Assembly: GCA_030638625.1 (NCBI GenBank)
Contig: DAOWEE010000051.1
Coordinates: 1-12,136 of the forward strand
Origin: Methanosarcinales archaeon
Lineage (GTDB): Archaea > Halobacteriota > Methanosarcinia > Methanosarcinales > Methanocomedenaceae
Direction: 5' to 3'
DNA: 12,136 nucleotides
Below, in pieces: positions 1 to 6,326 of the stretch. The position numbers and the translations under genes were made by a program. The notes below the pieces were generated by a model. That model did not search any database and had not been told where the DNA came from. It worked only from the letters and a program-made list of their open reading frames with translations. The number at the start of each line of letters is the position of its first letter. Position 1 is the first letter of the stretch.

Positions 1-528
1 CACTTCATGACAGTCAAGGCAGTCAGGAATATACTTGTGATCGCTATGACAATTATAACAGCTGTCGGGACGCTCGGAATGTTTATCCCCCAAGGTCTTC
101 AAGAGGTTATATTCCTCACGATGGCATTTTGCACAGCTTCTGTCAGTTATGAGCGAATGGCTCTTGTGACATTCAGCACATGGCCGGTCACCAGTTTCGA
201 TACCCCCCTCTATGTGATAATGGTCGTGATGGCATAGGTCACAGTCTGAATAGGTCGGCTGGTCTCCAAACTGATGGCATCTGTCACATTCCTCTGGTAC
301 CATTTCAGCATGAACACTTAAACCAGTCACCGCTTCGACATGACATTCTATACATTCCTTCTCTAAGGGGTCTGCATATTCATGCATGTGTATCACGGCA
401 TCTTCAGTGTGACATCCACCACAGTGCTGCATCTCAAGATTGGCGTGCAAATGTGTCGGCAGTGTAACATTGTACACTAATAACAAAATTGCTGTTATAG
501 CTAATAGGCTAACTATTGTTGTTCTCAT
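1..528 (-). CDS. Exported multiheme c-type cytochrome, C-terminus beyond window
   Basis: Translating the minus strand from the ATG at 528 gives 176 residues with no stop before the window edge, so the gene continues to the left. It holds eight CXXCH haem-binding motifs, at about residues 36-40, 59-63, 81-85, 96-100, 117-121, 132-136, 157-161 and 170-174: roughly one haem per 17 residues. Extra histidines (HDHYH near 101-105, H124, H150, H164) could be distal ligands. Residues 5-21 are hydrophobic and are followed by an LHA sequence, so this is a signal peptide or membrane anchor and the haem domain should lie outside the membrane. A ribosome binding site AGGTGGG at 543-537 sits 8 bases before the ATG. 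Such proteins carry electrons between the membrane and extracellular acceptors or partner cells; which one applies here cannot be told. I do not recognise a named cytochrome family, and total haem number is unknown. Confidence 0.93.
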   Translation of the reverse strand, partial: MRTTIVSLLAITAILLLVYNVTLPTHLHANLEMQHCGGCHTEDAVIHMHEYADPLEKECIECHVEAVTGLSVHAEMVPEECDRCHQFGDQPTYSDCDLCHHDHYHIEGGIETGDRPCAECHKSHSLITDRSCAKCHREEYNLLKTLGDKHSERPDSCYNCHSDHKYIPDCLDCHEV

Positions 529-572
529 TGACAATACCCACCTGTATTTAATGATAATGCAAATTACTTTCT

Positions 573-601
573 TAATTAATAGACTATAATTCTATTAATT
601 A
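573..601 (-). promoter_or_regulatory. Inverted repeat around TATA-like box upstream of the cytochrome gene
   Basis: Two perfect 10-base arms (TAATTAATAG at 573-582 and CTATTAATTA at 592-601) flank a 9-base spacer that reads AATTATAGT on the minus strand, a plausible TATA box about 57 bases before the cytochrome ATG. A transcript starting some 25 bases further on would have a leader of about 30 bases containing the AGGTGGG ribosome site. The placement suits an operator whose protein would block TBP. The arms are pure A/T apart from one base each, so chance is less improbable than for a mixed sequence. Confidence 0.4.
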
Positions 602-707
602 CAATACACTTCCAATAAAAATCTATAACATTATTTCAATATAAGTATTTCGATATGGATTTTGAACAAACAAGAAACTGCTCGCTGACGCTCATAGTTA
701 CTTGATC

Positions 708-728
708 ACATAAAGTTATACTTTATGT
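708..728. repeat. Nine-base-pair hairpin between tRNA-Tyr and the cytochrome gene
   Basis: ACATAAAGT and ACTTTATGT are perfect reverse complements separated by TAT. On the minus strand it lies directly after the T-rich stretch that follows tRNA-Tyr and about 180 bases before the cytochrome start. It may help end or process the tRNA transcript, or be an operator. Confidence 0.45.
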
Positions 729-740
729 ACAAAAATAAAG
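729..740 (-). terminator. T-rich stretch ending the tRNA-Tyr transcript
   Basis: Immediately after the tRNA 3' end the minus strand reads CTTTATTTTTG. Archaeal RNA polymerase commonly stops at T-rich stretches without needing a hairpin, so this is the likely terminator; a hairpin follows at 708-728. Confidence 0.5.
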
Positions 741-853
741 TCCCGCCTCCCAGATTCGAACCGGGGACATCGCGGTTACTGCGCGTGTGCACCCAAAAAG
801 GGTGCATGAACAAACTACAGCCGCGCACTCTAACCAGGCTGAGTTAAGGCGGG
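741..853 (-). tRNA. tRNA-Tyr (GTA), intron-containing
   Basis: The minus strand folds into a full cloverleaf: a perfect 7-base-pair acceptor stem (CCCGCCT with AGGCGGG), D stem ACTC/GAGT, anticodon stem CGCGG/CCGCG, and T arm CCCGG-TTCGAAT-CTGGG with one G-U pair. The anticodon loop reads C-U-GUA-G, then a 38-base intron, then A, giving anticodon GUA for tyrosine. C1-G72 and discriminator A73 match archaeal tRNA-Tyr identity. Removing the intron leaves 75 bases. CCA is not encoded. The upstream region has A/T-rich elements (for example GATAAGTATTATC about 50 bases before the 5' end) that could be the TATA box, implying a short 5' leader removed by RNase P. Confidence 0.96.
777..814 (-). other. 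tRNA-Tyr intron, 38 bases, at position 37/38
   Basis: The exon-intron junctions form a bulge-helix-bulge for the archaeal splicing endonuclease. Central helix: exon CUGU (positions 32-35) pairs with intron GCAG (intron bases 33-36). The 5' bulge is A36-G37|U and the 3' bulge is U-A|A38, each three bases and each cut after the second. The inner helix is weak (U-G, G-C and U-A pairs after a mismatch). The middle of the intron is a strong 7-base-pair hairpin, TGCACCC/GGGTGCA, with a TTTTT loop. Confidence 0.85.
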
Positions 854-961
854 AACACGAAACTTAATTAAACTTCAGCCATCCGACGGCATTCAGGATA
901 TGCCCGATAATACTTATCCTTTTCGTTGAAGGACACTATAGACTGGTATACAACAGCATTA

Positions 962-1105
962 TTAACGCAACTGTGTGAATTCGGTGTTAAGATTCTTCAC
1001 CTTGTATCTCAGGCAGTCCTTGAAATCATTACCTTCAAAATCACATGGTTGTAGGTTATTTGCAGTGCATTTATCCAGATTACACATCGTGCAATTATCA
1101 ATCAT
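962..1105 (-). CDS. Small cysteine-rich protein, 47 residues
   Basis: An ATG-to-TAA frame of 47 codons lies in an otherwise empty stretch. The product has five cysteines, at residues 5, 8, 13, 21 and 31 (C-x2-C-x4-C-x7-C-x9-C), an acidic middle and a basic C-terminal third, and no membrane segment or signal peptide. The cysteine spacing suggests a metal (zinc or iron-sulphur) site, but I recognise no family. A TATA-like TTATAAAA at about 1159-1166 on the minus strand is at the right distance for a transcript with a 30-base leader; there is no good ribosome site (only GGTAG). It is followed after about 108 bases by tRNA-Tyr on the same strand. The case rests on the cysteine pattern and the absence of a competing gene; a chance frame is possible. 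Confidence 0.45.
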   Translation of the reverse strand: MIDNCTMCNLDKCTANNLQPCDFEGNDFKDCLRYKVKNLNTEFTQLR

Positions 1106-1158
1106 CAAATCTACCAAGTATATTTATTGAGCTATGATTTCATATAATGTTTATTCTG

Positions 1159-1166
1159 TTTTATAA
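1159..1166 (-). promoter_or_regulatory. Possible TATA box for the small cysteine-rich gene
   Basis: TTATAAAA on the minus strand, about 54 bases before the ATG at 1105. A second A/T-rich element, AATAAATATA at 1119-1128, is too close to the start codon for the usual 25-27 base TATA-to-start spacing. Confidence 0.3.
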
Positions 1167-1214
1167 TGTTAAGCCTGCATTTCCCTGGATTTCCCACATA
1201 AACCCAGGCAAACC

Positions 1215-1229
1215 ATATATATATAAAAA
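1215..1229 (+). promoter_or_regulatory. TATA box of the five-helix membrane protein gene
   Basis: A run of alternating A/T followed by AAAAA (ATATATATATAAAAA) is centred about 48 bases before the ATG at 1270. Transcription would start near 1248-1250 and leave a leader of about 20 bases containing the G-rich stretch before the start codon. Confidence 0.6.
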
Positions 1230-1269
1230 TAGAAATAACTTTATCAGGTATACGATGTGGGGGGTTTAG

Positions 1270-1743
1270 ATGGACTACATAGAGAAGGAAAAGATAAAAA
1301 CCAGCAAAGAAATCAACACCATGCGACTGCTGGGCATATCCATATCATCCATGACAATCCTGATGTCCCTGTTCCTTTCAGTGAGGGGTATAGGTTACCA
1401 AGACGTCATCACTATTGTGAGCATCTTTATTCTGGGACTGACACTGGTTCTCTCCTATATTTCAATCGGCACCCGGATTGAGAACAGTGCAGGTGAGATT
1501 ACTTCACTCATCATTGTAGTAACCACCCTTTCAAACCTGAGTATACTGCTAAATGTTAACTTGAAGGTTTATTTTTCCCTTGTTGTAATTCCCTTATTCA
1601 TCGTGGTACTGTACCTGTTTGAGAACAAAAGATTGCGAAATATATTTTTATTGAATATCATGACCATAATAATTGTGGTCAAGTTGGTACCACTGTACTT
1701 CCCCCAGTATATTCCAGAGCTTATAGCATACCTTTTCCCGTAA
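1270..1743 (+). CDS. Membrane protein of unknown function, five predicted helices
   Basis: The 157-residue product begins with a short charged stretch (residues 1-17, several Lys and Glu) and then has about five hydrophobic segments, near 19-38, 45-66, 77-95, 99-117 and 124-145, joined by very short loops. No catalytic motif, metal ligand cluster or known signature is visible, and I do not recognise a family. The ATG at 1270 fits the TATA box; the G-rich GGGGGG just before it is a weak ribosome site. The gene stands alone: it is divergent from the cysteine-rich gene and converges with the permease gene 63 bases downstream, so neighbours give no functional hint. Confidence that it is a real gene is high; its role is unknown. 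Confidence 0.75.
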   Translation: MDYIEKEKIKTSKEINTMRLLGISISSMTILMSLFLSVRGIGYQDVITIVSIFILGLTLVLSYISIGTRIENSAGEITSLIIVVTTLSNLSILLNVNLKVYFSLVVIPLFIVVLYLFENKRLRNIFLLNIMTIIIVVKLVPLYFPQYIPELIAYLFP

Positions 1744-1806
1744 TCAATGTTCAGCAATAGATCGGGACCTTCATTTTATCGCTTCATAATCTACATTCCA
1801 TATCTA

Positions 1807-2847
1807 TTAATATTGAACCAGGCTGCCAAATACAAGACCAGATACAGTAGCTGCCAGCATTACCATTAATACGTAAATGCCAGTCTTCTTTGTACCCATT
1901 ATCCTGGCTATCACAATCATGTTTGGCAAACTCACTGCCGGGCCAGCCAAAAGCATGGCCAATGCCGGTCCTTTGCCCATGCCCAGTTTCGTCAGGGCGC
2001 TGATGATAGGAACTTCAGTAAGGGTTGAGAAATACATCAATGCCCCCGAGACTGAGGAGATGAGATTAGAAGATATGCTGTTACCTCCCACCAGTGCGGC
2101 CACCAGTGATTGAGGCAGCAATTCCATGATTACTCCGGCAAAGAACACGCCCAGTAGCAGCAGGGGTGTAATCTGTTTGACCAGGAACCAGGTCTCTTCC
2201 ATCCAATTTGTCAGCTCATCACGACTTAACCAGAATACAGACGCCCCTATGGTAGCCAGGACAAGCAATAATACGGCTGCCATTGAAATCGGGGTTGTGG
2301 CACTGCCTGCAAACACCATTATGGCTACCAGTAATATGAAAATGATTGTGGTCTTTATGTGCCGTTCATTCCCGTCCAGGCTAAAATCTGCATTTTTATT
2401 ACTGCTGTTATCGAATATGACCGACATTATAAGCCCGATAAAGATGGAAAGTGTAATGGCAGCGCCAGCTCGTGCAATGCCAATATCCAGTCCAAGTATC
2501 TGTGCCGTATATACTATGGCCAGCAGGTTGATGGCAGGTGCAGAATACAGGAAAGTAGTAGCCGGACCAATCCCTGCCCCACGCCTGTAGATGCCTGCAA
2601 ACAGAGGCAACACAGTACAACTGCAAACGGCAAGCAGTACTCCACTGACTGCGGCTACTGAGTAAGTGATATATTTAGGTGAGTCTGCACCAAAGTATTT
2701 GAGCACCGAGCCCTTTGAAAATAATGATGCTATGGCACCGGCAAGGAAAAATGCAGGGATAAGGCATAAGATGACATGAAGTGCCAGGTATTCCTTCAGG
2801 GCATCAACGCCTGCTGTGAACAGGAGGGGGAGTATTTCAAGGTTCAT
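1807..2847 (-). CDS. Permease of the PF03773 (ArsP/YraQ-like) family
   Basis: A 346-residue polytopic membrane protein. The family signature is a CSC motif (Cys75 and Cys77) followed by a G-x-G-x-GPA stretch near residues 90-96 and a proline-bearing helix. The same pattern recurs near residues 289-294 without the cysteines, so the protein is built from two related halves. A hydrophilic loop around 165-180 separates them. Members export or move small metal or metalloid species (arsenicals, copper/zinc) or are uncharacterised; the substrate here is not evident, though the paired cysteines make a soft metal or metalloid plausible. The frame can be extended upstream to a TTG at 2895, but the ATG at 2847 is preferred: a TATA-like CATATATG lies about 25 bases before it, which predicts a leaderless mRNA. 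Two palindromes lie between and behind these elements. The gene is divergent from the DUF362 gene. Confidence 0.85.
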   Translation of the reverse strand: MNLEILPLLFTAGVDALKEYLALHVILCLIPAFFLAGAIASLFSKGSVLKYFGADSPKYITYSVAAVSGVLLAVCSCTVLPLFAGIYRRGAGIGPATTFLYSAPAINLLAIVYTAQILGLDIGIARAGAAITLSIFIGLIMSVIFDNSSNKNADFSLDGNERHIKTTIIFILLVAIMVFAGSATTPISMAAVLLLVLATIGASVFWLSRDELTNWMEETWFLVKQITPLLLLGVFFAGVIMELLPQSLVAALVGGNSISSNLISSVSGALMYFSTLTEVPIISALTKLGMGKGPALAMLLAGPAVSLPNMIVIARIMGTKKTGIYVLMVMLAATVSGLVFGSLVQY

Positions 2848-2848
2848 G

Positions 2849-2908
2849 GTTTCAAAATATATTGAAACATATATGCTTAAATGTTGTGGTTTCAAATGTT
2901 TTTGAAAT
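2849..2908. promoter_or_regulatory. Paired palindromic operators at the divergent permease/DUF362 promoter
   Basis: Two copies of the same palindrome, TTTCAA-N6-TTGAAA: one at 2849-2868 (perfect over 7-base arms, GTTTCAA and TTGAAAC) and one at 2889-2908 (last base differs). They start exactly 40 bases apart and have unrelated 6-base spacers. The first lies between the permease TATA box (CATATATG, 2868-2875) and its start codon; the second is just upstream of that TATA box and about 16 bases before a TATA-like stretch (2924-2936) facing the DUF362 gene. The layout is that of a dimeric regulator binding twice, probably repressing the permease and perhaps acting on both genes. No regulator gene is in the window. 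Confidence 0.65.
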
Positions 2909-2958
2909 CGTGGGTTGGGCAGATTTTATGTATTTAGTACACCCTAATAATCTTGCGA

Positions 2959-2992
2959 TAAGGAGTAGAGTTGGTAAGGAGTAGAGTTGGTA
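2959..2992 (+). repeat. Perfect 16-base tandem duplication carrying the ribosome binding site
   Basis: TAAGGAGTAGAGTTGG occurs twice head to tail (2959-2974, 2975-2990), with two bases of a third copy. Each copy has an AAGGAG ribosome site. The second is 10 bases before the ATG at 2992; the first is 5 bases before an in-frame TTG at 2971. The duplication therefore offers two in-frame starts differing by seven residues. Confidence 0.9.
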
Positions 2993-4131
2993 TGGTAAAG
3001 CCTGAAAAACAGATGACCCAAGTTTCTATTGTACATTGTACTGATTACGCTAACGTGAAAGAAGCCATTGCCCGTTCACTGGAACTTCTTGGCGGCATGG
3101 ATAGCATCGTACATCCGGGCGACAGGGTGTTGTTAAAGGTCAACCTGCTGGCTGCCAGGCCCCCTGAAGATGCCGTGACCACCCATCCATCAGTGGTATT
3201 GGCAGTAATCGAACTGGTACAGGATGCAGGTGGCATCCCAATTGTCGGGGACGGGGCTGGCATGGTACATCCCTGCGCCACCGCAGAGGCCCTTGAAGTT
3301 TCAGGGATAAAAAGGGCAGCAGAAGAACTGGGTGTTGAAGTTGCTAATTTTGATGTGGGCGGATACCAGAAGGTCGATATCCCGGATGGAAAGCAGTTGG
3401 ACACAATATATGTAGCCAAACCCGTACTTGATGCCGATGTAATCATAACGCTGCCAAAACTCAAAACCCATGAACTTACCCTGTTCACAGGGGCCATCAA
3501 GAACATGTTTGGGACCGTTCCGGCCAAGGTCAGGAAAAAAGCGCATGCTCTGGGTAAGAACAATGTTTTCAGCCAGGCTGTGGTGGATATATTCTCTGTG
3601 TGCACGCCTGCGCTGGCCATCATGGATGGAATTGTAGGAATGGAGGGTGCCGGCCCGTCCCGGGGCAACCCGGTGGATGTGGGAGTGATAATGGCATCTG
3701 AAAACTGCGTGGCACTGGATATGATTGCATCCCAGCTAATTGGTTTTGACCCAAACGAGATCGTGACCACTACAGATGCCGCTGCAAGGGGCTTGGGGCC
3801 GGCTACGCCTGAAGAGGTCATGCTGCTGGGTGACCCTATTGATGAAGTCCGTGTTGAATTTGAAAGACCGGGTCAGGCGCCATATGCTGCATTACCCGCA
3901 TTCCTCATCAGGTCTCTTGGCAGGTTCTATTCAATGAAACCCAGAATAAACCAGGATAAGTGTCAGGAATGCGGTGCATGTATCGAGAACTGCCCCACAT
4001 TTGCTATAGAACTGCCGTATCCCGTAAAAGTCGATGATGAGAAGTGTGTACAGTGCTATACCTGTTTTGAACTCTGTCCCCACAATTCCATATTCATAAA
4101 AAAATCATTGCTTACCAGGATAATAAAGTGA
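2992..4131 (+). CDS. DUF362 protein with C-terminal double [4Fe-4S] ferredoxin domain
   Basis: The 379-residue product has an N-terminal DUF362 domain (about residues 12-310) and, at the C-terminus, two classical ferredoxin motifs: C324-x2-C327-x2-C330-x3-C334-P and C352-x2-C355-x2-C358-x3-C362-P, each expected to bind a [4Fe-4S] cluster. There is no signal peptide or membrane helix, so it should be cytoplasmic. DUF362-ferredoxin fusions are common in methanogens and anaerobic bacteria; their reaction is not established, and electron transfer is inferred from the ferredoxin half only. The ATG at 2992 is chosen over the upstream TTG because it has an AAGGAG site at normal spacing and the family begins near this point; a third candidate is the ATG at 3013. 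The gene shares its control region with the divergent permease and ends 24 bases from the convergent cbiO stop. Confidence 0.9.
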   Translation: MVKPEKQMTQVSIVHCTDYANVKEAIARSLELLGGMDSIVHPGDRVLLKVNLLAARPPEDAVTTHPSVVLAVIELVQDAGGIPIVGDGAGMVHPCATAEALEVSGIKRAAEELGVEVANFDVGGYQKVDIPDGKQLDTIYVAKPVLDADVIITLPKLKTHELTLFTGAIKNMFGTVPAKVRKKAHALGKNNVFSQAVVDIFSVCTPALAIMDGIVGMEGAGPSRGNPVDVGVIMASENCVALDMIASQLIGFDPNEIVTTTDAAARGLGPATPEEVMLLGDPIDEVRVEFERPGQAPYAALPAFLIRSLGRFYSMKPRINQDKCQECGACIENCPTFAIELPYPVKVDDEKCVQCYTCFELCPHNSIFIKKSLLTRIIK

Positions 4132-4155
4132 TAGATATTGGGTCATACCATTTCG

Positions 4156-5502
4156 TTAAACCTTTTCAATGCTGCACTGGATATGGCGATTACCACTCTG
4201 GTTTCGTTCATCCACCCGCTTTTTCACCAGTTCAGCCATCCCGCCGCTGGCAAGAACCAGACAGTCCAGGCCCCGCAGTGCTGAGAGCATGGCAGATTGA
4301 ATGACATCCACATCAAAATCCGTCACAATCCCGGCCTTTGCAGCCGTTACCTTGGCAGAAGTGCCCATGGCACCCACCCTGTCAAAAGTCGCTTTATCCA
4401 GCAATTCCCGGACCCCTTCAATATCCACATTCTTTGAACCGCCCTCAATTACCCTTGGTATCTGGACCACATGGATACGCCCGGTCTTAGACGAAAGTGA
4501 ACCCCTGACATCCTCAACCAGCACTTCATCCCCTGCGGCAGCATCAGATAGCACCCGCCCGGTGGCTTCCTGCTCTGAATGCGGTGCTGCTACTATTATA
4601 GTACCTTCCCGCATGCACAGCCCAACCTTCTGCCCCTTGCTGACATCACAATCTGCAACTGCACACCTGACCCCGGTATATGGACTCTCCATTGAGTCCA
4701 TCAGGTCAAGAAGTGTCATGGGTGCATGCCCTTCGGCAATGCCCCTGGCTTCAAATTCCCTAAAGGTTTCAACAATGGCAGGAAGTTTTAATTTCGTATG
4801 CTCCATAAGTGCCCTGTCTGAAAAAATGCGGCTAGGATGGCCTGATCTGTATATCTGCCCCCCCTTCAGGACATACACCACATCAGCCCATCTGGATGCA
4901 AGGTCCACATCATGTGTGGAGATAATAATGGTCTTACCCAGATGTTTCAGTTCATTGAGCAGTTCCATAATCTCACTGGCCCCGGCAGGGTCAAGGTTGG
5001 AGAGGGGCTCATCAAGGATGATAACATCAGGCTCCATGGCAACCACACCAGCGATTGCAACCTTCTTCTTCTGTCCACTGCTCAGGTGATGGGGCGGTTT
5101 GTCCCTGAGTTGGGTGAGACTCATATATTCAAGGGTGCGATTTACGCAACTTTCGACCTTTTCTTCGGAAAATCCCAGGTTGGCAGGACCAAAAGCCACA
5201 TCATGGTATACGGTAGGAGCAAATAACTGGTCATTGGAATTCTGGAACACAATCCCTATCTGCTTGCGTATCTCATTCAGGGAGCGTGAATCATAACGCA
5301 ACGGTCTATCGTGAAATAATACCTCTCCCTGCTGTGGTGCCAGGGTACCGTTCAACAGCAGGAATAATGTTGATTTCCCTGAACCGTTTGGGCCAACGAA
5401 GGCTATCTTCTTCCCCTTTTCAATTTTAATGTCAATCCCATCAATAGCCAGTGTCCCATCAGGATATGCATATTTCAGGTCTCGTGTTTCAATAATGACC
5501 AT
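4156..5502 (-). CDS. cbiO: CbiO, ATPase of the cobalt/nickel ECF transporter, with long C-terminal extension
   Basis: Residues 1-240 are a complete ABC ATPase: Walker A GPNGSGKST (37-45), Q-loop Gln87, signature LSSGQ (140-144), Walker B VIILDEP with Asp164/Glu165, and H-loop His197. It powers metal uptake through CbiQ on the cytoplasmic face. Usual CbiO proteins are about 270-280 residues; this one has 448. The extra region (from about 275) holds three clustered cysteines (280, 285, 296) and a well-formed segment at about 370-430 with glycine turns (GAMGTSAKV, LVLASGGM) resembling an alpha/beta fold. I believe similar long CbiO forms occur in methanogens, but I cannot assign the domain. The ATG at 5502 has a GAGGAA site 5 bases upstream, overlapping the cbiQ stop, so translation is probably coupled. 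It is last in the cbiMNQO operon. Confidence 0.93.
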   Translation of the reverse strand: MVIIETRDLKYAYPDGTLAIDGIDIKIEKGKKIAFVGPNGSGKSTLFLLLNGTLAPQQGEVLFHDRPLRYDSRSLNEIRKQIGIVFQNSNDQLFAPTVYHDVAFGPANLGFSEEKVESCVNRTLEYMSLTQLRDKPPHHLSSGQKKKVAIAGVVAMEPDVIILDEPLSNLDPAGASEIMELLNELKHLGKTIIISTHDVDLASRWADVVYVLKGGQIYRSGHPSRIFSDRALMEHTKLKLPAIVETFREFEARGIAEGHAPMTLLDLMDSMESPYTGVRCAVADCDVSKGQKVGLCMREGTIIVAAPHSEQEATGRVLSDAAAGDEVLVEDVRGSLSSKTGRIHVVQIPRVIEGGSKNVDIEGVRELLDKATFDRVGAMGTSAKVTAAKAGIVTDFDVDVIQSAMLSALRGLDCLVLASGGMAELVKKRVDERNQSGNRHIQCSIEKV

Positions 5503-5511
5503 AATTGTTCC

Positions 5512-6294
5512 TCAGATTGCAGGCATATGATTCGTGGTGATGAAAAGGGCGATGATGGATACCAGGTATAGGGAAGTGATGAGCAATTCGGGAATACTAA
5601 TAGGATTTTTCGGGCAGAACATGACCAGTTTCCCGTCATAGCACCTGGAGTTCATGGCCAGGTACAGTTTTTCACCCTGTTCCCATGACCTGATGAACAG
5701 GGTACCTGCCAGCATGGCAGTGGAACGTAGTGAACTCAGTATATCTTTATACCCCAGCCTGACCGTCTGGGCGAATTTTATGCTCGCTGCTACCTCAAGG
5801 AGTACAAAGATGTAGCGGTATATCAGCATGGACAATTCGATAATGACATCCGGCACCCTGGAAGTTTTAAGCACAGAAAAGAGTTCGACCATTGGTGTTG
5901 TGAGTGCCAGGAAGAACAGGCAGAACATTCCGCTAAAGGTCCGCGCCATCACCAGAACAGCCATTTCCAGCCCCTGATTACCGATTGCAAGGTGGTAGCC
6001 GGCAATGTCCACGGCTGCAATTTCATGACCCGAACCAAAGAAGAAAAGGATAATAATGGACCCCATGGCTGCAAATCCCAGTGGTAAAGTTATGAGTTGT
6101 AAGTAAAACTTAACTGGTACCTTTGCGAAAATAATTGTTGCAAAGCTCATGCACAAAGCTATGAACAGAGGTGTTACTGGTGATGTGGCCGATACACCGA
6201 AAAGCAGCCCTACAGCCACCACAGTAAGTTTGAGCCAGTTGTTGCTGTGCCGCAGCGGGCTTATCAGTGCATAGTCATCCAGCATGTTGTTCAT
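5512..6294 (-). CDS. cbiQ: CbiQ, transmembrane coupling component of the cobalt/nickel ECF transporter
   Basis: A 260-residue membrane protein with hydrophobic segments in the first half, a conserved cytoplasmic stretch containing AQTVRLGY (about 175-182), and a second coupling motif at 216-221. These two helices transmit ATP hydrolysis by CbiO to the CbiM/CbiN core. The second motif reads SRCYDG, where the family usually has Arg-Gly; the Gly-to-Cys change is a small oddity. The ATG at 6294 is preferred to an in-frame TTG two codons earlier (6300); an ATG at 6285 is also possible, and no strong ribosome site decides among them. It follows cbiN after 47 bases, which include the last units of a nine-base repeat, and precedes cbiO by 9 bases. 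Confidence 0.92.
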   Translation of the reverse strand: MNNMLDDYALISPLRHSNNWLKLTVVAVGLLFGVSATSPVTPLFIALCMSFATIIFAKVPVKFYLQLITLPLGFAAMGSIIILFFFGSGHEIAAVDIAGYHLAIGNQGLEMAVLVMARTFSGMFCLFFLALTTPMVELFSVLKTSRVPDVIIELSMLIYRYIFVLLEVAASIKFAQTVRLGYKDILSSLRSTAMLAGTLFIRSWEQGEKLYLAMNSRCYDGKLVMFCPKNPISIPELLITSLYLVSIIALFITTNHMPAI

Positions 6295-6326
6295 GTTCAA
6301 TTTCCGGGCTTCGATATGTTTGTATG

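Noticed and set aside
7..467. Plus-strand open frames of 76 and 95 codons opposite the cytochrome
   Set aside because: They are antisense to a reading frame with eight CXXCH motifs, a signal peptide and a good ribosome site, and their products show no recognisable features.
677..694. GCTCGCTGACGCTC near-symmetric motif between tRNA-Tyr and the cytochrome gene
   Set aside because: The arms are not true reverse complements, and there is no second copy in the window, so it cannot be supported as a repeat family or operator from this sequence alone.
1744..1806. Terminator hairpin between the convergent membrane protein and permease genes
   Set aside because: Only short, imperfect pairings and modest T-runs are visible; nothing strong enough to call.
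2848..2895. Upstream TTG start that would add 16 residues to the permease
   Set aside because: It would put the TATA box and the first operator inside the coding region; the ATG at 2847 matches a leaderless transcript and the natural start of the first helix.
3045..3821. Minus-strand open frame of 258 codons inside the DUF362 gene
   Set aside because: Its product is Ser/Thr/Pro-rich with no motif, and the plus-strand protein has conserved ferredoxin motifs; the frame is open because of codon bias on the other strand.
4301..5089. Plus-strand open frame of 262 codons inside cbiO
   Set aside because: Ser/Thr-rich, no domain, fully antisense to an intact ABC ATPase with all catalytic motifs.
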